DNA of 6,484 bases, taken from assembly GCA_025869455.1 (NCBI GenBank), contig JAOZVT010000720.1, forward strand, positions 1 through 6,484, written 5' to 3'. A model generated the notes under the pieces. The model saw nothing but the letters and a program-made list of their open reading frames with translations. It did no database searches and was not told the DNA's origin. This document shows positions 1 through 5,538 of the stretch, piece by piece. Position 1 is the stretch's first letter, and every line of letters begins with the position of its first letter. The DNA comes from Prosthecobacter sp. Lineage in GTDB: Bacteria; Verrucomicrobiota; Verrucomicrobiia; Verrucomicrobiales; Verrucomicrobiaceae. A program made the position numbers and the translations under genes.

Positions 1-1155
1 AGTCCAGACGGTGAGATCTGAATGGGTGGAATAAATGAAGTCGCGTTCTTGGATGGGGCTTTTTTGGCCTAACTGGAAATGCTTGTTGAAAAACTCATAC
101 ATGGCCAGCCGGGAAGGCAGGTTGTAATTGTGCGGGAACTGGGTGGCAATGTGGGCGGTGAGGATATCCGGCACGCCGAGCATGGCGTAGAGATTCTTCA
201 AGTCGGGCAGGCCTTTGGTTTCCACTTCTTTGGTCCAATCGTCCGCCGCAGTGATGCCGAGCGGGCGTGGGGCGGTGAGGGCTGCAATGTCCACATTTCC
301 CTGCCCAATGCGCAGGTAGTGGCTGTTTTCACAGGTGCAGCCGCCCTGCATGGCGGTGGAGACCATGACGCAGGGGAAGGCGGCTGTGATGCGCGGATCA
401 ATGCCGGTGAGCATCATCGTCTGGGTGCCGCCACCGCTGGCTCCGGTGCAGCCGATGCGGGAAGGATCAATGCCGGGCAGACCCATGAGGAAATCCAGCG
501 CGCGGACGCTGTTCCAGGTTTGCAGACCGAAGTAGCTTTGAAGGCGGAGATCAGCGGCGGGACTGAGGAAGCCTTCCGTGCCAGACCCGTGGCGGTGCGT
601 GGTGAACTGGATGGAATCAGCATAACCGAGCGCATCGTAATGGAACACGGCACAGCCCATGCGGGCGAGTTGCACACAACGGGCCTGGAGTGGGGAGCGG
701 GCGGCGCATTCGCGCTCTTCGGCTCCCGTGGCGATGAGCTTTTTCGTGGCTTCACTCTCAGCCCCCACATCCATGAAGCGTCCATCTGGCCAGTGACCGT
801 GAGGGCAGAGGATGCCAGGGATTTTCCCCGTGCGATTTTTCGGCAGGTAGAGGCTGCCAGTGACGAAGTGGCCTGGGAGGCTTTGGAAAAAGACACGATC
901 AATGGTGTAGTCCTCCCGCTCCACACGGCCGTGGATGACGGGTTGCAGAGGCGTTTTCTCTGGCATGGGCCAGAGCCCAGAGGCCAGGAGGACGTGTTTT
1001 TCGATGTCGTCGCGGCGCGTTTGCCATGCCGCTGTGTCGGCGATTTGGGTGAATGGGAAGTAGCCGTTGAGATCCCGCATGGGGCGCGGCGTCTGGGCCT
1101 GGGTGCAGGTAGAGGTCAGCAACAGGAGGCAGGGAAGAAGAAGCCGGGCGCGCAT
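1..1155 (-). CDS. Secreted alpha/beta hydrolase, acetylxylan-esterase-like (3' end cut by window)
   Basis: The minus strand stays open for 385 codons from the ATG at 1155 to the window edge, with no stop, so the C-terminus is missing. Residues 1-20 form a signal peptide (Arg at 2 and 4, Leu-rich core, possible cleavage after Ala20), so the product is probably exported. The alpha/beta-hydrolase layout is visible: an HGHW oxyanion-type motif at 119-122, the nucleophile elbow GASGG at 238-242 with Ser240, an acid candidate at Asp305/Asp306 in TAADDW, and a catalytic His candidate at 342 in FPHNYN. This resembles the large acetylxylan-esterase/dienelactone-hydrolase-like proteins common in Planctomycetes and Verrucomicrobia, which are thought to remove acetyl or other ester groups from polysaccharides. 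The exact substrate cannot be read from sequence. No Shine-Dalgarno site precedes the start; the region just upstream is pyrimidine-rich. It is divergent from lysC. The hydrolase fold is secure, the esterase role is inferred. Confidence 0.88.
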   Translation of the reverse strand, partial: MRARLLLPCLLLLTSTCTQAQTPRPMRDLNGYFPFTQIADTAAWQTRRDDIEKHVLLASGLWPMPEKTPLQPVIHGRVEREDYTIDRVFFQSLPGHFVTGSLYLPKNRTGKIPGILCPHGHWPDGRFMDVGAESEATKKLIATGAEERECAARSPLQARCVQLARMGCAVFHYDALGYADSIQFTTHRHGSGTEGFLSPAADLRLQSYFGLQTWNSVRALDFLMGLPGIDPSRIGCTGASGGGTQTMMLTGIDPRITAAFPCVMVSTAMQGGCTCENSHYLRIGQGNVDIAALTAPRPLGITAADDWTKEVETKGLPDLKNLYAMLGVPDILTAHIATQFPHNYNLPSRLAMYEFFNKHFQLGQKSPIQERDFIYSTHSDLTVWT

Positions 1156-1288
1156 GGTGGGTGGAGGATGAGGGAGAAGATCGTGATTTGGGAAGAAAAA
1201 TTGCAGGGAAGGTGGGGTGTGAGATGAACCAAACTTGATTTCTTATTTGCACCCCCCGCAGGGCGTGCCACTTTCGCCGCCCTTCCTC
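1156..1288. other. Divergent intergenic region between esterase and lysC
   Basis: This 133 bp gap must hold the promoters of both divergent genes. I could not pick a convincing -35/-10 pair in either direction, and I see no lysine-riboswitch-like structure; the leader is also too short for one. The stretch just before lysC is C-rich and has no Shine-Dalgarno sequence. A four-codon open frame at 1224-1238 (ATG to TGA) is too short to support as a gene. Confidence 0.5.
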
Positions 1289-2524
1289 ATGGCCCTTATT
1301 GTCCAGAAATACGGCGGTACATCCGTCGGTACTCCAGAACGCATCCGCAACTGCGCACGCCGCATCTTGGAGACGCAGCGCGCCGGTAATCAGGTGGTGG
1401 CCGTGGTCTCTGCCATGTCTGGGGTGACAGATAGTCTGATCAAACTTTCCAAAGATGTCTCTCCCGAACAGGAGCCCAGTGAGCGTGAAATGGACGTGCT
1501 GCTTTCCACGGGTGAGCAGACGACCATCGCGCTGACAGCCATGGCGATCAATGCTCTGGGGGGCAAGGCCGTGTCCCTGACCGGAGCGCAGGCTGGTATT
1601 TCGACGGATCGGATGCACACGAAGGCTCGTATCGTCAACATCACGCCCGACGCGGTGCATAAGATGCTGGATGAAGGCAACATCGTGATGCTGGCTGGAT
1701 TCCAAGGTGAGACGGCCAGTGGCGAGATCACCACTTTGGGCCGTGGCGGCAGCGATTTGACGGCCATTGCGATGGCGGCGGCGATCAAGGCCGATTTGTG
1801 CCAGATCTTTACCGATGTGGATGGTGTTTACACCTGCGACCCACGCGTGGTGAAGTGCGCGACGAAGATCGAAGAAATCAGCTATGATGAAATGCTGGAG
1901 ATGGCCAGCAGCGGCAGCAAAGTGATGCAGAGCCGCAGTGTGGAATTTGCGAAAAAATTTGGCGTGCGGTTTGAAGTGCGCAGCAGCCTCAACAATAATC
2001 CAGGAACCCTTGTGAAAGAAGAAACACCCGGCATGGAATCCGTCGTCGTTCGTGGCGTGAGCCTTGAGCGTAACCAGGCGAAAATCACGATTGATGATGT
2101 GCCGGATCGTCCGGGCATTTCCTCCGTGATTTTTGGTGCCATCGCGAGTGCGAACATCATGATCGACATGATCGTGCAGAACGTGTCTTTTGATGGTGAA
2201 ACGGACATTTCATTCACCCTCAGTGCGGTGGATCTGCCGAAGGCGGAGAAAGCCCTGCGCGATATTTTGACCGACCTCGGCGACAAAGTGACTCTGCGCA
2301 CAGAATCTGGCGTGGCCAAGCTGAGCGTGGTGGGCATCGGTATGCGTAGCCACAGCGGTGTGGCGGCCAAGATGTTCAAAGCTTTGGCTGATGTGAGTGT
2401 GAACATCCTGATGATCTCCACCAGTGAGATCAAGACCGCTGTGATCGTCCAGGAAGCCGATATCGAAACGGCCTCCCGCGCAGTTCATACCGCGTTTGGT
2501 CTGGATGCCGCCGTTTCAGCGTAA
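1289..2524 (+). CDS. lysC: Aspartate kinase (monofunctional, ACT-regulated)
   Basis: Aspartokinase phosphorylates L-aspartate with ATP, the first step towards lysine/diaminopimelate, threonine and methionine, in the cytoplasm. The 411-residue product has the family N-terminus KYGGTSVG at 7-14, the kinase motifs GRGGSDLTA at 151-159 and FTDVDGVYTCDPR at 174-186, and the conserved segment around SGSKVMQSRSVEFA at 208-221. Two ACT domains follow, at about 262-335 and 343-411; the second carries the SHSGVAAKMFKAL helix and ISTSEIK, typical of lysine/threonine feedback sites. Length matches the monofunctional LysC class (about 400-420 residues); there is no homoserine dehydrogenase fusion. The frame stays open upstream to a TTG at 1235, but I chose the ATG at 1289 because family members begin only a few residues before KYGG. 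There is no Shine-Dalgarno site. It appears monocistronic, followed by a 195 bp gap. Confidence 0.97.
   Translation: MALIVQKYGGTSVGTPERIRNCARRILETQRAGNQVVAVVSAMSGVTDSLIKLSKDVSPEQEPSEREMDVLLSTGEQTTIALTAMAINALGGKAVSLTGAQAGISTDRMHTKARIVNITPDAVHKMLDEGNIVMLAGFQGETASGEITTLGRGGSDLTAIAMAAAIKADLCQIFTDVDGVYTCDPRVVKCATKIEEISYDEMLEMASSGSKVMQSRSVEFAKKFGVRFEVRSSLNNNPGTLVKEETPGMESVVVRGVSLERNQAKITIDDVPDRPGISSVIFGAIASANIMIDMIVQNVSFDGETDISFTLSAVDLPKAEKALRDILTDLGDKVTLRTESGVAKLSVVGIGMRSHSGVAAKMFKALADVSVNILMISTSEIKTAVIVQEADIETASRAVHTAFGLDAAVSA
2033..2524 (+). other. Possible internal in-frame start giving an aspartokinase beta subunit
   Basis: Met249 of LysC (ATG at 2033) sits in the linker between the kinase and ACT domains. 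An 11-base purine run at 2014-2024 ends 8 bases before it, which is more ribosome-site-like than anything before the annotated starts in this window. Starting here gives a 163-residue protein made of just the two ACT domains. Bacillus subtilis aspartokinase II and Corynebacterium glutamicum Ask are known to make such a beta subunit from an in-frame internal start at the equivalent place. Use of this start here is an inference. Confidence 0.4.
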
Positions 2525-2547
2525 GACGCTGAATTTCAATGGGTGGT

Positions 2548-2620
2548 GCTTTAAGTCTCGTTTCTCCGCCGAAGTTAAAATTGGGTGCCAATGATGGTTC
2601 CTAAAGCTTTATTTCTCGTT
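2548..2620 (+). repeat. Direct repeat GCTTTAnnTCTCGTT (two copies) upstream of the toxin-antitoxin pair
   Basis: The 15-base copies lie at 2548-2562 and 2606-2620, start 58 bp apart, and match at 13 of 15 positions. The second copy overlaps the perfect 10-base palindrome TAAAGCTTTA at 2602-2611. Their place between lysC and the antitoxin start fits an operator, since antitoxins often autoregulate, but no binding site is known and chance is possible. Confidence 0.4.
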
Positions 2621-2645
2621 GGCACTTCTGTGCACGGGAAACGAG
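2615..2645 (+). other. Nested hairpin upstream of the toxin-antitoxin pair
   Basis: An outer stem CTCGTT (2615-2620) / AACGAG (2640-2645) encloses an inner stem GCAC (2622-2625) / GTGC (2630-2633) with a TTCT loop. The right arm, extended to GAAACGAG (2638-2645), also pairs perfectly over 8 bases with CTCGTTTC at 2557-2564, giving two alternative folds. No T-tract follows, so this is not a standard intrinsic terminator for lysC. A role in the toxin-antitoxin leader or in lysC 3'-end processing is only a possibility. Confidence 0.35.
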
Positions 2646-2719
2646 TGTCTTGGAGGGCTTCAAGGGTTCCAAATAGTCTTGCGAAAGTGAGGATGAGAAT
2701 TAGCTTATGACCGCTGGTT

Positions 2720-2992
2720 ATGAATACCCTTTCCATCGAATACCCCGACTCGTTGCCTGAGTCATTGCACATGAGTGTGCGTGAGTTTGAGCATGAAGCG
2801 AGGTTGGCTATGGCAGCTAAGCTTTTTGACCAAGGTCGGCTGACTTCTGGGCAGGCGGCGGATTTAGCGGGAGTTCCCAAAGTTCATTTTCTCTATGAGA
2901 TTGGACGTTGGAGTGTGTCGTCTTTACAGACGCCGGAAGAAGAGATCGAGCAAGATTTGGAAGTGGCTCGTCAGTTGCATGACCGTCGTTAA
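2720..2992 (+). CDS. UPF0175-family antitoxin
   Basis: This 90-residue protein matches the UPF0175 family (PF03683): an N-terminal beta segment with LSIEYPDSLPESL at 4-16, an acidic helix EFEHEARLAMAAKLFDQG at 22-39, and a helix-turn-helix-like core GRLTSGQAADLAGV at 39-52. The tail at 72-90 is charged (EEEIEQDLEVARQL), as expected for the toxin-binding end of an antitoxin. Family members pair with PIN-domain ribonucleases, and the next gene is exactly such a toxin. The antitoxin stop lies 14 bp inside the toxin gene, so the two are probably translationally coupled. A stop at 2708-2710 directly upstream in frame leaves the ATG at 2720 as the first possible ATG. No Shine-Dalgarno site is seen. 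Autorepression through the helix-turn-helix is likely from the family but not shown here. Confidence 0.85.
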   Translation: MNTLSIEYPDSLPESLHMSVREFEHEARLAMAAKLFDQGRLTSGQAADLAGVPKVHFLYEIGRWSVSSLQTPEEEIEQDLEVARQLHDRR

Positions 2993-3461
2993 TACTAGCC
3001 CAGTCATTCACCTGAATGCTGTTTTACCTCAAGGTCTGAGCCTGCTGCCGTCATTGTTTGGACAAGTCATTGTGCCTTATGAGGTATTGGGAGAACTTGC
3101 TTCTGGAAATGATAGGGATGATGCCTTCTACCGTGTACAAACCTCAAAGGAACTTAATCTCAGGCAGAGGCCAGTGGCCATCGACAGTTGGCTTAGTTCT
3201 GAAATTGATCTGGGCGAAGCTGCCGTGATTCAAACGGCATTAAATGAGGGAATCGATTCGGTGATCTTAGATGATCTTAAGGCACGTAGAATCGCGCGTC
3301 GATTGGGTTTATCCGTTACAGGAACCTTGGGTGTTTTAATATTAGCTAAGCAAACTGGTCATCTCGAGTCTATTCGGGAGGCTATTGATCAGTTGATTCA
3401 TCGCGGCATGTGGCTGGATGCAAAGGTGGTTAAGAATGCTTTGCGAATTTCAGGGGAGTAG
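2979..3461 (+). CDS. DUF3368 PIN-domain toxin (VapC-like ribonuclease)
   Basis: The 160-residue product is a PIN-domain protein of the DUF3368 type, presumed to cut RNA when freed from its antitoxin. It starts VVNTSPVIHL at 3-12, where the first metal-ligand position is Asn5; Asn is common at this site in DUF3368 proteins, whereas classical VapC has Asp. Other likely active-site acids are Glu36/Glu39 in the VPYEVLGEL strand-helix (33-40 region), Asp78/Glu80 in DLGEAAVI, and Asp98/Asp99 in ILDDLKARRIARRLG; GTLGVLILAK at 115-124 is the usual C-terminal signature. The frame is open further upstream to 2895, but the ATG at 2979 is chosen because it places the conserved first strand at the N-terminus and gives a 14 bp overlap with the antitoxin. 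Codons are richer in A/T (tta, ata, att) than in lysC, suggesting acquisition. Its stop lies 6 bp from the terC stop. Confidence 0.85.
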   Translation: MTVVNTSPVIHLNAVLPQGLSLLPSLFGQVIVPYEVLGELASGNDRDDAFYRVQTSKELNLRQRPVAIDSWLSSEIDLGEAAVIQTALNEGIDSVILDDLKARRIARRLGLSVTGTLGVLILAKQTGHLESIREAIDQLIHRGMWLDAKVVKNALRISGE

Positions 3462-3467
3462 GTTGTT

Positions 3468-4358
3468 CTACACCGCTGGCGGAGTGCCCTGAGTGGTTTT
3501 GTTTTTGATCAGGTTGATGATCAAGGTGAAGGGTAGCAGGATGATTTTGAGGAGGAGACCGACGAGCATCGCGATCAATTTCATGGGCACCTTGAGGGTT
3601 TTGAAAAGTGGCTTCAGGGCAGTCTCTACGGCAGGTACTTTGGCATAGAGGATGGAGATGGCGATGATGATGACGATGCCGATGAACTTGCGGCCTGTGC
3701 CGACGTGGACAGGGCCATCGAAGATCTGGAAGCCGCTGTGGGGATCACTCAACAATTCAAAAACTAGGATTCCGCCGACATAGCCGATCAGGATAAAAGC
3801 AGTGTCTGCGAGAATGGGGAACTTTTCTAGCAGTTTGATACAGGCACCTGCGACAAAACGAAGGGCAAGGATGCCAATGAAGACCCCGGTGCAGACGACC
3901 CAGAGCTTCGGACTCATGGCCACTGCGGCGACGACGTTGTCCACACTGAGGCTGAGATCCATGATTTCAATGCCGATGACGGTGGGCCAGAAACCGCGTT
4001 GGTTAGGACTGTCGGGGGTGCCGTCGTTGTTTTCATCCCCGGCACCTGTGAAGTGTTCACTCATCAGGTAAACGAGGTAGGCGGCACCACACAGTTTCAG
4101 CGAAGGGTGCTCAATGATCTCAGCGGCGAAATACAGGCAGATGCCCCGGAAGAGATAGGCCCCAATAATGCCGAATTTTAGCGCCAAGTACTTTTGTTTT
4201 TCCGGCAAGTGATTGGCCATGGCGGCGATGGCCAAGGCATTGTCCACGCTGAGAAGCCCCTCAATGATGATGAGAGAGAGGATGATCGGGAATGAGTCGA
4301 TCAATTCCGCTGAAGAGGGAAGTGCGAAGGCGAGCAGGATGTCAGGGGACAGGAGCAT
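3468..4358 (-). CDS. TerC-family integral membrane protein (putative metal exporter)
   Basis: This 296-residue protein has about eight membrane segments (near 24-46, 60-82, 87-101, 124-147, 151-173, 183-203, 224-241 and 258-284). It contains the TerC-family signature twice: EGLLSVDNALAIA at 33-45 and MDLSLSVDNVVAAVA at 133-147, each with the paired acidic residues (Glu33/Asp39 and Glu131/Asp134/Asp140) that likely bind metal in the two-fold inverted-repeat fold. Family members such as Alx and MeeF/MeeY-type proteins have been linked to manganese export and metallation of secreted proteins. TerC itself was named for tellurite resistance, but no other ter genes are present. The loop at 104-121 contains DENNDGTPD, which resembles a calcium-binding loop. 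It is convergent with the toxin gene and divergent from the L,D-transpeptidase. No Shine-Dalgarno site is seen at the ATG. Family assignment is firm; metal specificity is not. Confidence 0.92.
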   Translation of the reverse strand: MLLSPDILLAFALPSSAELIDSFPIILSLIIIEGLLSVDNALAIAAMANHLPEKQKYLALKFGIIGAYLFRGICLYFAAEIIEHPSLKLCGAAYLVYLMSEHFTGAGDENNDGTPDSPNQRGFWPTVIGIEIMDLSLSVDNVVAAVAMSPKLWVVCTGVFIGILALRFVAGACIKLLEKFPILADTAFILIGYVGGILVFELLSDPHSGFQIFDGPVHVGTGRKFIGIVIIIAISILYAKVPAVETALKPLFKTLKVPMKLIAMLVGLLLKIILLPFTLIINLIKNKTTQGTPPAV

Positions 4359-4365
4359 GTGGAAA

Positions 4366-4378
4366 TAACGTGCCGTTA
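4366..4378. promoter_or_regulatory. Palindrome TAACG-TGC-CGTTA just before terC start
   Basis: A perfect 5-base inverted repeat with a 3-base centre ends 8 bp upstream of the terC ATG. It could be a repressor half-site pair or a small leader hairpin blocking initiation. It does not match the MntR or Fur boxes I know, and it is short enough to occur by chance. Confidence 0.25.
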
Positions 4379-4407
4379 CCTACATGGAGCGGTTGGGATG
4401 CCAATGT

Positions 4408-4428
4408 CTTTTTTGACTCCGAAAAAAG
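4408..4428. repeat. A/T inverted repeat in the terC / L,D-transpeptidase gap
   Basis: CTTTTTT (4408-4414) pairs with AAAAAAG (4422-4428) around a 7-base loop, followed on the plus strand by TTTTTG. It overlaps a TTGACT at 4413-4418 that could be a -35 box for the plus-strand gene, but no good -10 box lies 16-18 bp downstream (best is a 3-of-6 match at 4437-4442). It has terminator-like features on the plus strand, yet no plus-strand gene ends here, so its role is unclear. The rest of the 151 bp divergent gap shows no riboswitch I recognise. Confidence 0.25.
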
Positions 4429-4509
4429 TTTTTGTGTGAATTGTTAGGTAGGAGATTGCTGGGGTAAGATGGTAGCAACGTGTTCTGGCCAAGTTCATTT
4501 TTTTGAGAC

Positions 4510-5487
4510 ATGATCTTGAGCATGCGATGGATCGTTTTTCTCTTCTTGGGTGTGTTCTCTGCAAGCTTGGCTGCGCAGGAAGCTGAGCCTGAGGCGCAGG
4601 AGCCAGCGGATCCGAACACCATTTTGCAGGTGCAGATTTTTTTAGACGCGCATTTGTTTGGGCCGGGCAAGCTGGATGGCGCGATGGGGGAGTTCACTTA
4701 TAAGGCGATGGTGAACTACAATTTTGCCCACGGTCATGCGGAGCTTTATGATTGGATTCCGGTCATGGAGGCTGCGGCGGCGGAGGTGCCAGTGATCTTT
4801 GCGGCTTTTAAGATCAAGCCAGACTTGGAGAAGTTTGTGAACCCGACACTGCCGAACAAGCCGGAGGAGCAGGTCAACTTTCCGTACATGGCCTACCGCA
4901 GCTACGCGGAACTGGTGGCGGAGCGCTTCCACACAGACGAGACTTTTTTGACAAAGTGCAATCCAGAACGGGACGTCACGAAGTTGAAAGTGGGAGATGT
5001 GGTGGTGGTGCCGAATGTGAAGTCCTTCCGCATTGAGGATGTGAAGGCCATGCAGAGTTTTCCCAAAGATACGACTCTGAGTACCCACACGATTGTGGTG
5101 GATACGACGGAGCGGATGGCCGCTGTTTACAGCAGTGATGAACACCTTTTGGCTGCTTTTCCGATTACCCCGGGGAAGCCAGAGTTCATTCCCGTGGGCA
5201 CCTGGAGTGTGAAGACGATGATGACCACTCCGAGTTTCCGCTATGATAAGCAGTTCCTGGAAGGTGGGGGGCGTGGTAAGGAAGCCTATCAGATCCCTCC
5301 TGGGCCGAATAGCCCCGTGGGCATCATCTGGTGTGGGCTTAGCAAGTCAGGCATTGGTCTGCATGGTACTGCCTCTCCTCGGACGATTGGTCGCAGTCAG
5401 AGTGCCGGTTGCGTACGTTTGGCTAATTGGGATGCGATCCGCCTGCCCACATTGGTCCGTCCAGATTCCAGGGTGATCGTGAGGTAA
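4510..5487 (+). CDS. Exported L,D-transpeptidase (YkuD domain) with PG-binding- and LysM-like regions
   Basis: This 325-residue enzyme would act in the periplasm on peptidoglycan, making 3-3 cross-links or attaching proteins to the wall. Residues 1-22 are a signal peptide ending in a Ser-Leu-Ala-Ala stretch. Residues about 36-78 (ILQVQIFLDAHLFGPGKLDG onward) look like a diverged PG_binding_1 domain. Residues about 129-169 (YRSYAELVAERFHTDETFL... then KLKVGDVVVVPNV) look like one LysM repeat. The YkuD catalytic domain covers about 191-325, with HGTASPRTIG at 285-294 (His285) and SAGCVRL at 298-304 (catalytic Cys301). Spacing from His to Cys equals the classical enzymes, although the usual SHGC is SAGC here. 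The ATG at 4510 was taken as start; Met5 (4522) is equally possible. It is monocistronic and divergent from terC. Confidence 0.92.
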   Translation: MILSMRWIVFLFLGVFSASLAAQEAEPEAQEPADPNTILQVQIFLDAHLFGPGKLDGAMGEFTYKAMVNYNFAHGHAELYDWIPVMEAAAAEVPVIFAAFKIKPDLEKFVNPTLPNKPEEQVNFPYMAYRSYAELVAERFHTDETFLTKCNPERDVTKLKVGDVVVVPNVKSFRIEDVKAMQSFPKDTTLSTHTIVVDTTERMAAVYSSDEHLLAAFPITPGKPEFIPVGTWSVKTMMTTPSFRYDKQFLEGGGRGKEAYQIPPGPNSPVGIIWCGLSKSGIGLHGTASPRTIGRSQSAGCVRLANWDAIRLPTLVRPDSRVIVR

Positions 5488-5538
5488 GTCTTCCTGGTAA
5501 TGGAGGCTTGATTGGAAGAATGAGAGACTGGCTGCGAG
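5488..5538. other. Short convergent gap between L,D-transpeptidase and peptidase-like gene
   Basis: The two stop codons face each other over about 50 bp. It contains TCTTCC (5489-5494) and GGAAGA (5514-5519), a weak 6-base inverted repeat with a 19-base loop and no T-tract. I do not see a convincing intrinsic terminator for either gene. Confidence 0.3.

Noticed and set aside
79..1227. A 382-codon open frame on the plus strand opposite the esterase
   Set aside because: Its translation shows no recognisable domain and has low-complexity Gly/Ala/His-rich composition. The opposite strand carries signal peptide, GASGG nucleophile elbow and catalytic His in order, so this is a shadow frame of a GC-biased gene.
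899..1705. A 268-codon minus-strand frame across the esterase start and lysC
   Set aside because: It runs antisense through the well-conserved N-terminal half of lysC and out of frame through the esterase; no domain is recognisable.
2615..2645. Hairpin after lysC as a Rho-independent terminator
   Set aside because: The stems are short and no T-tract follows on the plus strand.
2575..2880. A 101-codon minus-strand frame opposite the antitoxin and its leader
   Set aside because: It overlaps the well-supported UPF0175 gene, has no recognisable motif and no sensible start context.
3451..3465. GGGGAGTAG-like core resembling the yybP-ykoY riboswitch next to terC
   Set aside because: It lies on the plus strand at the end of the toxin gene and downstream of terC, so it is in the wrong place and orientation to control terC; it is coding sequence.
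5243..5476. Plus-strand 77-codon frame inside the L,D-transpeptidase gene
   Set aside because: It overlaps the conserved YkuD catalytic domain in another frame and shows no motif.
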